The notes below the pieces were generated by a model. That model did not search any database and was not told where the DNA came from. It saw only the letters and a list, made by a program, of their open reading frames with translations. This document shows, in pieces, positions 6,908 through 15,061 of a stretch of 24,593 bases of DNA. Positions within the stretch are counted from its first letter, which is position 1. Each line of letters starts with the position of its first letter. The position numbers were made by a program, and so were the translations under genes. The stretch is from Caryophanales bacterium UBA5455 (lineage in GTDB: Bacteria > Bacillota_I > Bacilli_A > RFN20 > CAG-826). Location: assembly GCA_002427365.1 (NCBI GenBank), contig DIQT01000015.1, forward strand, positions 229,742 through 254,334. Reading direction: 5' to 3'.

Positions 6908-9052
6908 TTAAACTTGTTTCATCGATAAACTAATCCGCCCACCTTTTAAGTCAATGCCTATAACTTTAACTTTAACAATTTCGTTAACACTGACAACTTC
7001 AAGCGGGTGTTTGATAAAGCGTTCCGCGAGCTCACTAATATGCACTAAGCCATTTTCATGGACGCCAATATCAACAAAAACACCAAAGTCCATAATGTTT
7101 CGGACCGTGCCACTTAAAATCATTCCTTCTTTTAAGTCTTTAATATCAGTAATATCATGCCGTAACTTTGCAGAGACCGCTTCATCCCGCGCGTCACGAC
7201 CGGGTTTTAATAAATCAGCAATAATATCGTTTAATGTCGGTAGACCAATTTTTAAATCTTTCGCAAGTTCAGTCCGTTTTTCATCACTAATTAATGCAAA
7301 GACCGCTTCCATATGGTCACTACCAATTTCATTAACATCAAGGTCTAATTTTTTTAGTAGTGCCTTTGTCGCATTATAACTTTCGGGGTGAATACCTGTG
7401 TTATCAAGAGGTTGCGCATCACGAATACGTAAGAACCCTGCACTTTGTTCAAATGCTTTTGGCCCAAGTTTTGGAACTTTTAATAATTCATTACGTGATT
7501 TATATGGACCATTTTCTTCGCGATAGGAAACGATATTTTTTGCAAGTGCTTTGGAGATACCCGCGACATAACTTAGGAGTGATGGGGATGCATTATTTAA
7601 ATCAACCCCAACATTATTAACTGTTGTTTCCACAACTGCACCAAGCCGTTCATCAAGTTTCTTTTGGTTCATATCATGTTGATATTGACCAACACCAATT
7701 GCTTTTGGATCAATTTTAACTAATTCGGCGAGCGGGTCTTGGAGCCGTCGGCCAATTGAAACGGCACTTCTTTCTTCAACTTGATAATTAGGAAATTCAA
7801 GCCGGCCAATATCGGAGGCACTATAAACACTCGCGCCCGCTTCATTAACGATTAAACTATTTAACGGGTAGCCGGTTTTCTTAATAAAGTTTCGAACAAA
7901 CGCTTCACTTTCGCGCGATGCCGTCCCATTACCAATCGCAATATAATCGTAATGATATTTTTGATATAAGTTATCGAGTACTTTTTCGGCTTCAACTGTT
8001 TTATTTTGTGGTTGATGGGGGTAAATAACGGCGATTTCTAAAACTTTTCCCGTTGCATCTAAAACCGCAAGTTTACACCCGGTTCGATAAGCGGGGTCAA
8101 AACCTAAGACTTTTTTATTTTTTAATGGGGCAACTAATAATAGTTGTTTTAAGTTTTCTTGGAAAACGCGCATTGATTGATCTTCGGCACGATCAAGAAT
8201 GTCATTACGAACTTCGGTTTCCGTTGGTCCAACCATTAACCGTTTATAGGCATCTTCAATAATTTGTGTTAGTTGTTGTTCAAATGGTGAATTAGCGATA
8301 ATTAAAGCTTCCGCCATAAACCGTTTCACTTCATCTTCGGGAAGTTCAATACTAACTTTTAAAACTTTTTGTTTTTCCCCGCGGCGAATTGCTAAGGCGC
8401 GGTGGTTAGCAAGACTACGAAGCGGTTCATGATATTCATAATACATTTCATAAACGCCTTTTTCATCTTCACCAATTTTTTCCGTTACAACGCGGCCTTC
8501 GTTATGCATTTTTTTCCGTAAGTAACCGCGGTTATTAGGCTCATCCGCAATAAATTCCGCAATAATATCATAGGCCCCTTGGAGCGCATCATTCACATCT
8601 TTTACACCAAGTTCTTCATTAATAAATTCCCTAGCGTATGTTTCTAGCGGTGTAGTTTCAACTTGCGCAAGAAGATAATCAGCGAGTGGTCCAAGTCCTT
8701 TTTCTTTAGCGATTGAGGCCCGCGTTTTCCGTTTTGGTTTATACGGCCGATAAATATCTTCAAGTTCCGCTAAAGTGGTCGCTTTTTCTAATGCGGCCAT
8801 AATTTCGGGTGTCATTTTTTCTTGTTCGGTAATCGAAGCAATAATCGTTGTCCGCCGTTCATCAAAATTAATTAAATACGCCCGGCGTTCCGTAATATCA
8901 CGAATTTGTTCATCATCAAGCCCACCATGAATTTCTTTTCGATAACGCGCAATAAACGGAACCGTGTTTCCTTCATCAAGCAAAGCAAAAACTGCTTCAA
9001 CTTGCTTAATTCCGACCGTTAATTCATTAGCGATGATTTTTGCAATATCCAT
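6908..9052 (-). CDS. tex: Tex-family RNA-binding protein (YqgF-like, HhH and S1 domains)
   Basis: Tex proteins bind nucleic acid through a C-terminal S1 domain and affect transcription; the exact role remains loosely defined. The 714-residue protein has the full order: N-terminal helical region with ARYRKEIHGGLDDEQIRDI (35-53), a YqgF/RuvC-like domain from GFDPAYRTGCK (317-327) through IGNGTASRESE (373-383) and NEAGASVYSAS (403-413), YQHDMNQKKL (457-466), a helix-hairpin-helix region (about 490-545) and the S1 domain (about 641-712) ending RISLSMKQV. I start at the ATG at 9052, with GAGG 8 bases upstream and a good promoter about 30 bases further; the reading frame is open back to 9121, but that would place the promoter inside the gene. 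It may also receive read-through from leuS. Confidence 0.95.
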   Translation of the reverse strand: MDIAKIIANELTVGIKQVEAVFALLDEGNTVPFIARYRKEIHGGLDDEQIRDITERRAYLINFDERRTTIIASITEQEKMTPEIMAALEKATTLAELEDIYRPYKPKRKTRASIAKEKGLGPLADYLLAQVETTPLETYAREFINEELGVKDVNDALQGAYDIIAEFIADEPNNRGYLRKKMHNEGRVVTEKIGEDEKGVYEMYYEYHEPLRSLANHRALAIRRGEKQKVLKVSIELPEDEVKRFMAEALIIANSPFEQQLTQIIEDAYKRLMVGPTETEVRNDILDRAEDQSMRVFQENLKQLLLVAPLKNKKVLGFDPAYRTGCKLAVLDATGKVLEIAVIYPHQPQNKTVEAEKVLDNLYQKYHYDYIAIGNGTASRESEAFVRNFIKKTGYPLNSLIVNEAGASVYSASDIGRLEFPNYQVEERSAVSIGRRLQDPLAELVKIDPKAIGVGQYQHDMNQKKLDERLGAVVETTVNNVGVDLNNASPSLLSYVAGISKALAKNIVSYREENGPYKSRNELLKVPKLGPKAFEQSAGFLRIRDAQPLDNTGIHPESYNATKALLKKLDLDVNEIGSDHMEAVFALISDEKRTELAKDLKIGLPTLNDIIADLLKPGRDARDEAVSAKLRHDITDIKDLKEGMILSGTVRNIMDFGVFVDIGVHENGLVHISELAERFIKHPLEVVSVNEIVKVKVIGIDLKGGRISLSMKQV

Positions 9053-9083
9053 AATGTAAGCCTCTTTTCTTTTAATTAATCTA

Positions 9084-9112
9084 ATTATAATAATTTTTTC
9101 GCCAAAGGGCAA
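9084..9112 (-). promoter_or_regulatory. Promoter of tex
   Basis: On the minus strand TTGCCC (9107-9112), a 17-base spacer and a perfect TATAAT (9084-9089) lie in the leuS-tex gap. The predicted transcript starts about 25 bases before the tex ATG. The -35 and spacer overlap an imperfect inverted repeat. Confidence 0.65.
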
Positions 9113-9133
9113 AAAATACAAACAAAAGCCACT

Positions 9134-11536
9134 CTATTTCACAACAATATTAACGATCTTTCCAGGTACAACAATAACGCGGACAATAGTTTTACCTTCT
9201 AAATGCCGTTTAATTGTTTCACTAGCAAGCGCACTACTTTCAAGTTCTTCCTTACTAATTGAAAACGGAACACTTAAGGTATCACGCAGTTTACCGTTAA
9301 TTTGAACGGCGATTGTTATTTCATTTTTAACTAACTTATCTTCATCATATGTTGGCCATACTTCATTTGCAATTAAGTTTTGATGGCCAAGATTATGCCA
9401 AATTTCTTCACTAAGGTGAGGAGCAATTGGGCTAAGCAGTTTAATAAATCCTTCAAGATAGGGAAGATAAATTGATTTTGCTTTATACGCATCATTAATA
9501 AAGATCATCATTTGGGCAATTGCCGTATTAAAGGCGAGTTTTTCATAGTCATCGGTTACTTTTTTAACTAAGTAATGATAACTATAATCGAGTTCTCCAC
9601 TATTTGTTAACGATTGTTTGGCGGCTAATTCGTTATCAGAAGATAACCGTTCCACGCGGTCTAACCACCGTTTAGCGCCATCAAGTCCGCTATCAGACCA
9701 AGGAAGCGATGAATCAAGAGGCCCCATAAACATTTCATATAAACGAAGGGTATCCGTGCCATATTGCGCAATGACGTGATCTGGGTTAACAACGTTACCC
9801 CGGCTCTTTGACATTTTTTCACCATTTTCCCCTAAAATCATTCCTTGATGAAATAAGCGTTTAAACGGTTCTTCAACTTTTACTACGCCTTGATCATATA
9901 AAAACTTATGCCAAAACCGCGCATATAATAAGTGTAAAACGGCGTGTTCCGCTCCACCAATATATAAATCAACCGGTAACCAGTGTTCGAGTAATTTTGG
10001 ATCAGCCAGTGCTTTATCGTTATTAGGATCTAAATAGCGCATATAATACCAGCATGAGCCAGCCCATTGAGGCATCGTATTTGATTCGCGGACCCCTTTC
10101 CGGCCGTTAATATTAACATTAATCCATTCGGTCGCATGGACTAAAGGTGATTCACCGGTTCCACTTGGTTTAAATTGTTCAAGGGCTGGTAATTCTAGCG
10201 GTAATTCTTTTGGAGGGAGAGCTTCCATTGTTCCATCTTCATAATGAATTATTGGAATTGGTTCACCCCAATACCTTTGACGGGAAAATAGCCAGTCCCG
10301 TAATTTAAAGTTAATTGATTGTTCACCAGCTTTAATATCGCTTAAATACGCAGTTATTACTCTACTTGCATCAGCAATATTTAACCCGTTTGCAAAGGAA
10401 GAATTAATGTGTGGGGCATCTTCCACCATTGCTTGAGTGGTAATATCACCCGCTAAAACTTGCTTAATTGGTAAACCGTATTTTTTAGCAAATTCATAGT
10501 CACGTTCATCATGGGCAGGAACTGCCATCACGGCGCCTGTTCCATAACTTGCTAAAACATAGTCCGCAATATAAATTGGAACGATTTCACCGTTGACCGG
10601 GTTAATCGCGTACGCTCCGGTAAAGACACCCGTTTTATCATGATTTAATTCGGTCCGGTCGAGGTCGCTTTTTGAAGCAATTTCTTTTTGATATGCTTTA
10701 ACGGCTGCTAATTGTTCGCTTGTGGTAATTACGCTAACTAATTCATGTTCTGGCGCTAAAACCGTATATGTACAGCCAAAAAGTGTATCAACCCGAGTGG
10801 TAAATACTTTAAAGTTCTTATTCGTATCTTTAATTTTAAAGACAACTTCGCAACCGATTGATTTACCAATCCAGTTTTTTTGCATTTCTAGCGTTGAACT
10901 TGGCCAATCTAAGCCATCTAAACCATCTAATAATTTATCCGCGTAGCTAGTAATTTTTAAGAGCCATTGCCGCATTGGTTTACGAATGACGGGGAAGCCG
11001 CCAACTTCGGTTTTTCCATCAATTACTTCTTCATTCGCCAGCACCGTCCCTAAATCGGGTGAAAAATTAACCGGAATATAATCAATATAAGCGAGGTCAT
11101 TATTAAACATTTGGGTAAAAATCCATTGTGTCCAGTGATAATACTTTGGATCAGTTGTCGCAATTTCACGGTCCCAATCATACGAAAAACCAAGTGATTT
11201 TAATTGCCGCCGGAATGTATCAATATTTTTATATGTAAATTCCGCAGGATGGTTATTTGTTTTCATCGCATATTGTTCGGCGGGTAAGCCAAAGGCGTCC
11301 CAACCAATTGGGTGAAGGACGTTATACCCTTGCATCCGTTTACTTCTTGCAACGATATCAGTCGCGGTATATCCTTCAACGTGACCAACATGCAGTCCTT
11401 CGCCGCTTGGATATGGGAACATATCTAAGACATAATATTTGGGTTTTGAAAAATCCCAAACATCAGTTTTAAATGTTTTTTCTTCTTCCCAACGGGCTTG
11501 CCATTTTTTATCAATGTTTTTAAAATCGTAACTCAT
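9134..11536 (-). CDS. leuS: Leucyl-tRNA synthetase
   Basis: LeuS (EC 6.1.1.4) charges tRNA-Leu with leucine. The 800-residue protein is full length for the bacterial type. It has the class I HIGH-type motif in FPYPSGEGLHVGH (40-52), the CP1 editing domain in the middle (for example GTGAVMAVPAHDERDYEFAKKYG), the KMSKS loop (574-578 in GEKMSKSRGNVVNP) and the C-terminal anticodon-binding helical domain ending in the small tRNA-arm domain. The ATG at 11536 has an ideal AGGAGG 4 bases upstream. The gene is controlled by the T-box leader immediately 5'. It ends 81 bases before the tex start. Confidence 0.97.
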   Translation of the reverse strand: MSYDFKNIDKKWQARWEEEKTFKTDVWDFSKPKYYVLDMFPYPSGEGLHVGHVEGYTATDIVARSKRMQGYNVLHPIGWDAFGLPAEQYAMKTNNHPAEFTYKNIDTFRRQLKSLGFSYDWDREIATTDPKYYHWTQWIFTQMFNNDLAYIDYIPVNFSPDLGTVLANEEVIDGKTEVGGFPVIRKPMRQWLLKITSYADKLLDGLDGLDWPSSTLEMQKNWIGKSIGCEVVFKIKDTNKNFKVFTTRVDTLFGCTYTVLAPEHELVSVITTSEQLAAVKAYQKEIASKSDLDRTELNHDKTGVFTGAYAINPVNGEIVPIYIADYVLASYGTGAVMAVPAHDERDYEFAKKYGLPIKQVLAGDITTQAMVEDAPHINSSFANGLNIADASRVITAYLSDIKAGEQSINFKLRDWLFSRQRYWGEPIPIIHYEDGTMEALPPKELPLELPALEQFKPSGTGESPLVHATEWINVNINGRKGVRESNTMPQWAGSCWYYMRYLDPNNDKALADPKLLEHWLPVDLYIGGAEHAVLHLLYARFWHKFLYDQGVVKVEEPFKRLFHQGMILGENGEKMSKSRGNVVNPDHVIAQYGTDTLRLYEMFMGPLDSSLPWSDSGLDGAKRWLDRVERLSSDNELAAKQSLTNSGELDYSYHYLVKKVTDDYEKLAFNTAIAQMMIFINDAYKAKSIYLPYLEGFIKLLSPIAPHLSEEIWHNLGHQNLIANEVWPTYDEDKLVKNEITIAVQINGKLRDTLSVPFSISKEELESSALASETIKRHLEGKTIVRVIVVPGKIVNIVVK

Positions 11537-11545
11537 AATGCCTCC

Positions 11546-11740
11546 TAAATAAAAAAGATGGTCCGAAGGACGAGTTTCCCCGTGGTACCACCTTACTTTG
11601 CAATAATTTGCCTTAAAATCCTTAAAGCGGATTAACTGATTTCTTCTATACCTGAGAGGCTAGGTCATTGCTTATGCTTACACCATCCATAAGTCGCTAA
11701 ATTCAATTTGCTAGTTTAGTGGTATCAAAATCACTATTAT
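11546..11740 (-). promoter_or_regulatory. Leucine-responsive T-box leader of leuS
   Basis: The leader contains the T-box core AGGTGGTACCACGG (11580-11593, minus strand), which pairs with the uncharged tRNA acceptor end. Stem I is closed by ATACC/GGTAT (11721-11725 with 11648-11652) and continues with a CTAG/CTAG helix. The 3' side of the internal loop is CCTCTCA, putting the leucine specifier CUC at 11656-11654 followed by A, as in known T-boxes. A GGTG-containing distal hairpin (CTTATG/CATAAG) and a stem III-like AATCC/GGATT hairpin follow. Uncharged tRNA-Leu should stabilise the antiterminator and switch leuS on. The structure was paired by eye. Confidence 0.9.
11551..11571 (-). terminator. 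T-box regulated terminator before leuS
   Basis: GTCC-TTC-GGAC is followed after four bases by a run of six T. The stem can be lengthened by pairing GGTGGT(A)CC of the T-box with GGACCATC, the expected mutually exclusive alternative to the antiterminator. The ribosome site of leuS lies just after it. Confidence 0.75.
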
Positions 11741-11747
11741 TTTACCA
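11739..11747 (-). promoter_or_regulatory. Extended -10 promoter of the leuS leader
   Basis: TGG-TAAAAT on the minus strand is an extended -10 element just upstream of stem I. The -35 candidate CTAGCA, 17 bases away, is weak. The position fits a transcript that begins shortly before the T-box stem I. Confidence 0.5.
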
Positions 11748-11778
11748 TAGCGCGATAATTATGCTAGTAAAATAGTGT

Positions 11779-11803
11779 AAAAAGGTGGCGTTTAACCACC
11801 TTT
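11779..11803 (-). terminator. Terminator after the glycogen operon
   Basis: AAAGGTGG - TTAAACG - CCACCTTT followed by further T (minus strand) is an 8-bp perfect stem 22 bases after the stop of the YhhN-family gene. It separates this operon from the leuS leader. Confidence 0.88.
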
Positions 11804-11825
11804 ATTTTTCAAATTAACGTTTTTG

Positions 11826-12485
11826 TTACATTAACGCGTATAAAAAGCCTAACCCAAGTAAGATTTGGGCACTAATATACGTTAACATCACAAAGAACCG
11901 ATTGTAGGATAATGGCGCAATAAAGCGGTCATAGCCAATCATTGAATCACTTGTTAAAAATAAAATTGAACCAATAAAGAGCATTATTGATGGTAGTGTA
12001 CCAACTTTAATTAAATAAACCCCATTAAATAACAGATTGACTAATAATAAGCCCATATAGGACGCCATAATAAACGCGGCCTTTTTTGCATAACGGGGGA
12101 AGATAAATGCCCCAGAAACGATAACAATAATAACAATAAGGAGTAAAAGTAACGTATAAGTCCATAGACTCACATCAACTAAAAGATGAGAAAATAACGT
12201 AACCGTATAACAAATATTCATGATTGAAAATAGGCCGATACCTAAATAGAAAAACTCCTTCTTCTTTTGCCCTAATAAGGCTAGATCCCCAAGGGTGGCA
12301 AAAACTAGACCAGTGATAATCCACCCATTACGTAATCCCGCCGCGAGTAATGTGGCTAATAATAAAGGCATTAAAAAGCCTTTGGTAATATCAGCGCCTA
12401 ATTTAACTTTAAACAAAATAAAACATAGATGTGCAATAACAACGGCGGCGAAAATACTCATAAAAACATAAAATAAGGGTTCCAT
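11826..12485 (-). CDS. YhhN/TMEM86-family membrane protein (lysoplasmalogenase family)
   Basis: A 219-residue polytopic membrane protein with about eight hydrophobic helices. Family features are the TKGFLMPLLLATLL segment (34-47, usually TKPxxMPLL), ATLGDLALLG with an acidic residue, GSILFLTSDSMIGYDRF near the seventh helix and the C-terminal AQILLGLG. Characterised members hydrolyse the vinyl-ether bond of lysoplasmalogens, and the conserved acidic residues are present, but the activity of bacterial members in Bacillota is not settled. The gene starts 18 bases after glgA with AAGGAAG upstream and precedes a terminator, so it appears to be the last gene of the glycogen operon. Why a lipid enzyme sits there is not evident. 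Family assignment is fairly firm; substrate is not. Confidence 0.75.
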   Translation of the reverse strand: MEPLFYVFMSIFAAVVIAHLCFILFKVKLGADITKGFLMPLLLATLLAAGLRNGWIITGLVFATLGDLALLGQKKKEFFYLGIGLFSIMNICYTVTLFSHLLVDVSLWTYTLLLLLIVIIVIVSGAFIFPRYAKKAAFIMASYMGLLLVNLLFNGVYLIKVGTLPSIMLFIGSILFLTSDSMIGYDRFIAPLSYNRFFVMLTYISAQILLGLGFLYALM

Positions 12486-12503
12486 TTTCGTCTTCCTTTC
12501 GAT

Positions 12504-13934
12504 TTAAATTTGTTCGTATAAATTCAAATAGCGTTGTGCCGACTGTGACCAATCATTATTTTCATTAAAAGCATTCTTTTGGAGTTGATGGAAAATGTCT
12601 TTTTGTTCATATACATCATACGACAATTTAACCGTTTCCACCATTTTATCGATATTATAATCTGCAAACCCAAAGCCATTGGCGACTTTTAAGTTCGTTC
12701 CATCATAGCCAACAACGGTATCTTTTAAGCCACCGGTATAGCGGACTAATGGTAATGTCGCATAGCGGAAAGCGATCATTTGGCCAGACCCACATGGTTC
12801 AAATAAACTTGGCATCATAAAGAAATCAGCGCCGGCATATAAAGCATGGGCAATTTCATTACTATAACCAATGTATAACCCAACTTGGTTAGGATATTTA
12901 GCGGCTAAGTCTTTAAAGGCATTTTCGGTTTCGTATTCGCCACTTCCTAAGACAAGAAAGACGCCACCTCTATCTAAGATATAGTTAGCGCCCGCTAAAA
13001 TTAGATCAATTCCTTTTTGCCAAGTTAAGCGGCTAACAATCGCATAAATTGGTGCCGTAGTTTTTGGAAGATTAAACATCGTAAATAAAGCGTTCCGGTT
13101 ACCTTTTTTCCCTGATTTAATTGTAGTTTTGCCAAAGTTTTTCGCAATTAACGCATCGGATTCGGGATTAAACTCTTCATAATCGATGCCATTTAAAATA
13201 CCGCTAAAATCTTTTCCGCGTAAAGCGATAACACTTTCAAGCCCTTTGCCCCCTTCCGGAGTTAGTAGTTCTAACGCGTGCGTTGGGGAAACTGTATTAA
13301 GTTTATCAACATACATAATCGCCGCTTTAAGGGAAGAAATTTGGCCATTAACCCGTAGATACGGATTATCACCATAACTATGCGCTAAATTATAAAATCC
13401 ACCTAAATCTTCAACATTAAATAAACCTTGGAAAGCGGGGTTATGAATTGATAAAACAAATTTAGTGTTTTTATAAAAATCATAATGCGATTTACCTTCC
13501 TTAATACGCATTGGTAGCATCCCCGCTTGCCAGTCATGAATATGAATGATATCAACGGGTAAATTTAAATAAGGAAATAGTTGTTCGCTTGCAAGCGTGA
13601 AAAAGGCAAACCGTTCGCTATCATCATCATAGCTATACATACTATGCCGCGAAAAATAATATTCATTTTCAATAAAATAATACGTTAAACCTGCATGCTT
13701 AATTTCAAACACGCGGGCTTCCTGGGTCCGCCAGTCGAGTTGAACATTATATGTGGCTACGAGTTTATAGTCTTCTCCTAACATCGAACGATTAATTGAG
13801 CCATAAAAGGGGCAAACGATGACGACTTCTTGATCTAGTTTTTGAAGATCTTTACTAAGCGCAAAGACGACATCCGCGAGTCCACCAGTTTTTGAAAATG
13901 GGTTCACCTCGCTTGTTACCATTGCAATTCTCAT
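12504..13934 (-). CDS. glgA: Glycogen synthase (ADP-glucose type, GT5)
   Basis: GlgA (EC 2.4.1.21) transfers glucose from ADP-glucose to the non-reducing end of alpha-1,4-glucan. The 476-residue protein begins with the ADP-glucose binding KTGGLADV (K15-V22) and has the GT5/GT-B C-terminal half with VSRLTWQKGIDL and the catalytic segment FEPCGSGQMIAFRYATLP, with Glu379, then VRYTGGLKDTV. The C-terminal DWSQSAQRYLNLY helix returns to the N-terminal domain, as in the family. Length is normal. Its ATG overlaps the glgD stop by four bases (ATGA), so the two are translationally coupled. It uses the product of GlgC/GlgD encoded just upstream. Confidence 0.95.
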   Translation of the reverse strand: MRIAMVTSEVNPFSKTGGLADVVFALSKDLQKLDQEVVIVCPFYGSINRSMLGEDYKLVATYNVQLDWRTQEARVFEIKHAGLTYYFIENEYYFSRHSMYSYDDDSERFAFFTLASEQLFPYLNLPVDIIHIHDWQAGMLPMRIKEGKSHYDFYKNTKFVLSIHNPAFQGLFNVEDLGGFYNLAHSYGDNPYLRVNGQISSLKAAIMYVDKLNTVSPTHALELLTPEGGKGLESVIALRGKDFSGILNGIDYEEFNPESDALIAKNFGKTTIKSGKKGNRNALFTMFNLPKTTAPIYAIVSRLTWQKGIDLILAGANYILDRGGVFLVLGSGEYETENAFKDLAAKYPNQVGLYIGYSNEIAHALYAGADFFMMPSLFEPCGSGQMIAFRYATLPLVRYTGGLKDTVVGYDGTNLKVANGFGFADYNIDKMVETVKLSYDVYEQKDIFHQLQKNAFNENNDWSQSAQRYLNLYEQI

Positions 13935-15052
13935 ACTTGATCTCCTTGGCCGATATAAACAGGTGATTCGGGTTCGCCAATAAGAACTTTCGTTTTCGTA
14001 ACAACCGCCCGTTTATCAACAATCGCATTTTTAAGCGTCACATTTTTTCCGATTTTTGCACCGGAGAAAATAATTGAATTTTCAATATGCGCGCCTTCAC
14101 CGATACTGACATTCCGCGAAATAATTGAATTAATAACTTGACCTTCAATGTAACTACCATTAGCAACAAACGCATTTTGAACATCTGCTTTTTCACTATA
14201 TTGGGCAGGGGGTGTATCATGCGTGACCGTATAAATTGGCCAATCAGGTTTAAATAATAGTTTCCGTTCACGATAATTAAGTAAATCAAGCGAAGATTTA
14301 ACATAATTTTCACCGCTATCAATCGTGCATAAATACCCTTCATATTTATATGAATGGACATATTCTCTTCGATTACATGTATAAGAAATATAATCATGTA
14401 AACCAAAGAACGAGGAAATCTTCGCCGCTTTTGTCATCATTTCCATTAACTTATCGCGATTTATAATATAAATTTCTAAGGATATTTTTGCTTCATCATC
14501 CGCGCCTTTATTTTCGGTAAAGCCAACAACGCGGCCATCGTCATTTATACTAACAATTGAGGAGCCAATATAATGTGATTTGGCGTTATCAACTTCCGCG
14601 TACACTAAGGTGATTTCGGCTTCACTTTCAATGTGGGCTTTTAAGACGTCACGATAATCAATTGTCGTAATAAAGTGAGCCGGGGCAAAAACGATATAGT
14701 CAGCATTAGTCTTTTCGAAAATATAAAAGTTATTCCGAATATTACCAAATTCATGGTTATACCGCGCATTGCCACCTTGCGCATCTTCGTTATACATTAA
14801 CGCTTCAAAACCGGTTTTTGTATTAACATTAAACGTGTTGCGTGAGCCTAAATGTTTATTAACGGACCGTTGATGGTTAGCAATCATAATGCCAATTTGA
14901 TCAATTTCCGAATTAACAAAATTTGATAAGGCAAAGTCCATAATCGCATAGCGGCCAAGAAAGGATAACGTCGCCATCGGGCGGTCCGCGGTTAAAGGAC
15001 CAATTTCTGGGGAGTTATGGAGGTTAAGTAACCCAAGCATTTTTTTATTCAA
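13931..15052 (-). CDS. glgD: Glucose-1-phosphate adenylyltransferase-like subunit GlgD
   Basis: GlgD is the non-catalytic, regulatory partner of GlgC in many Bacillota. The 373-residue protein keeps the fold (GRYAIMDFALSNFVNS, 33-48; left-handed beta-helix repeats at the C-terminus), but the nucleotide loop GGxGxRL of GlgC is replaced by LNLHNSPEIGPL (9-20), and the catalytic GDHIYxMDY becomes APAHFITTIDY (123-133). This degeneration is diagnostic of GlgD. I take the TTG at 15052 as start because AGGAG lies 6 bases upstream; the nearest ATG, at 15040, is 18 bases from it. It begins 9 bases after glgC and overlaps glgA by four bases. Confidence 0.93.
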   Translation of the reverse strand: MNKKMLGLLNLHNSPEIGPLTADRPMATLSFLGRYAIMDFALSNFVNSEIDQIGIMIANHQRSVNKHLGSRNTFNVNTKTGFEALMYNEDAQGGNARYNHEFGNIRNNFYIFEKTNADYIVFAPAHFITTIDYRDVLKAHIESEAEITLVYAEVDNAKSHYIGSSIVSINDDGRVVGFTENKGADDEAKISLEIYIINRDKLMEMMTKAAKISSFFGLHDYISYTCNRREYVHSYKYEGYLCTIDSGENYVKSSLDLLNYRERKLLFKPDWPIYTVTHDTPPAQYSEKADVQNAFVANGSYIEGQVINSIISRNVSIGEGAHIENSIIFSGAKIGKNVTLKNAIVDKRAVVTKTKVLIGEPESPVYIGQGDQV

Positions 15053-15061
15053 TGTTTACTC

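Noticed and set aside
772..8262. Plus-strand open frames of 60-140 codons opposite pncB, ytpR, the M42 gene, pepV, coaX and tex
   Set aside because: They are antisense shadows of intact, well-recognised minus-strand genes, lack ribosome sites and have no protein-like composition.
9095..9118. Terminator after leuS
   Set aside because: The inverted repeat has a short GC core, a bulge and no T-run directly after the stem on the minus strand, and overlaps a much better promoter.
9053..9121. Upstream start for tex adding 23 residues
   Set aside because: The added residues do not resemble Tex, they cover the promoter, and the ATG at 9052 has a good ribosome site and begins the conserved family N-terminus.
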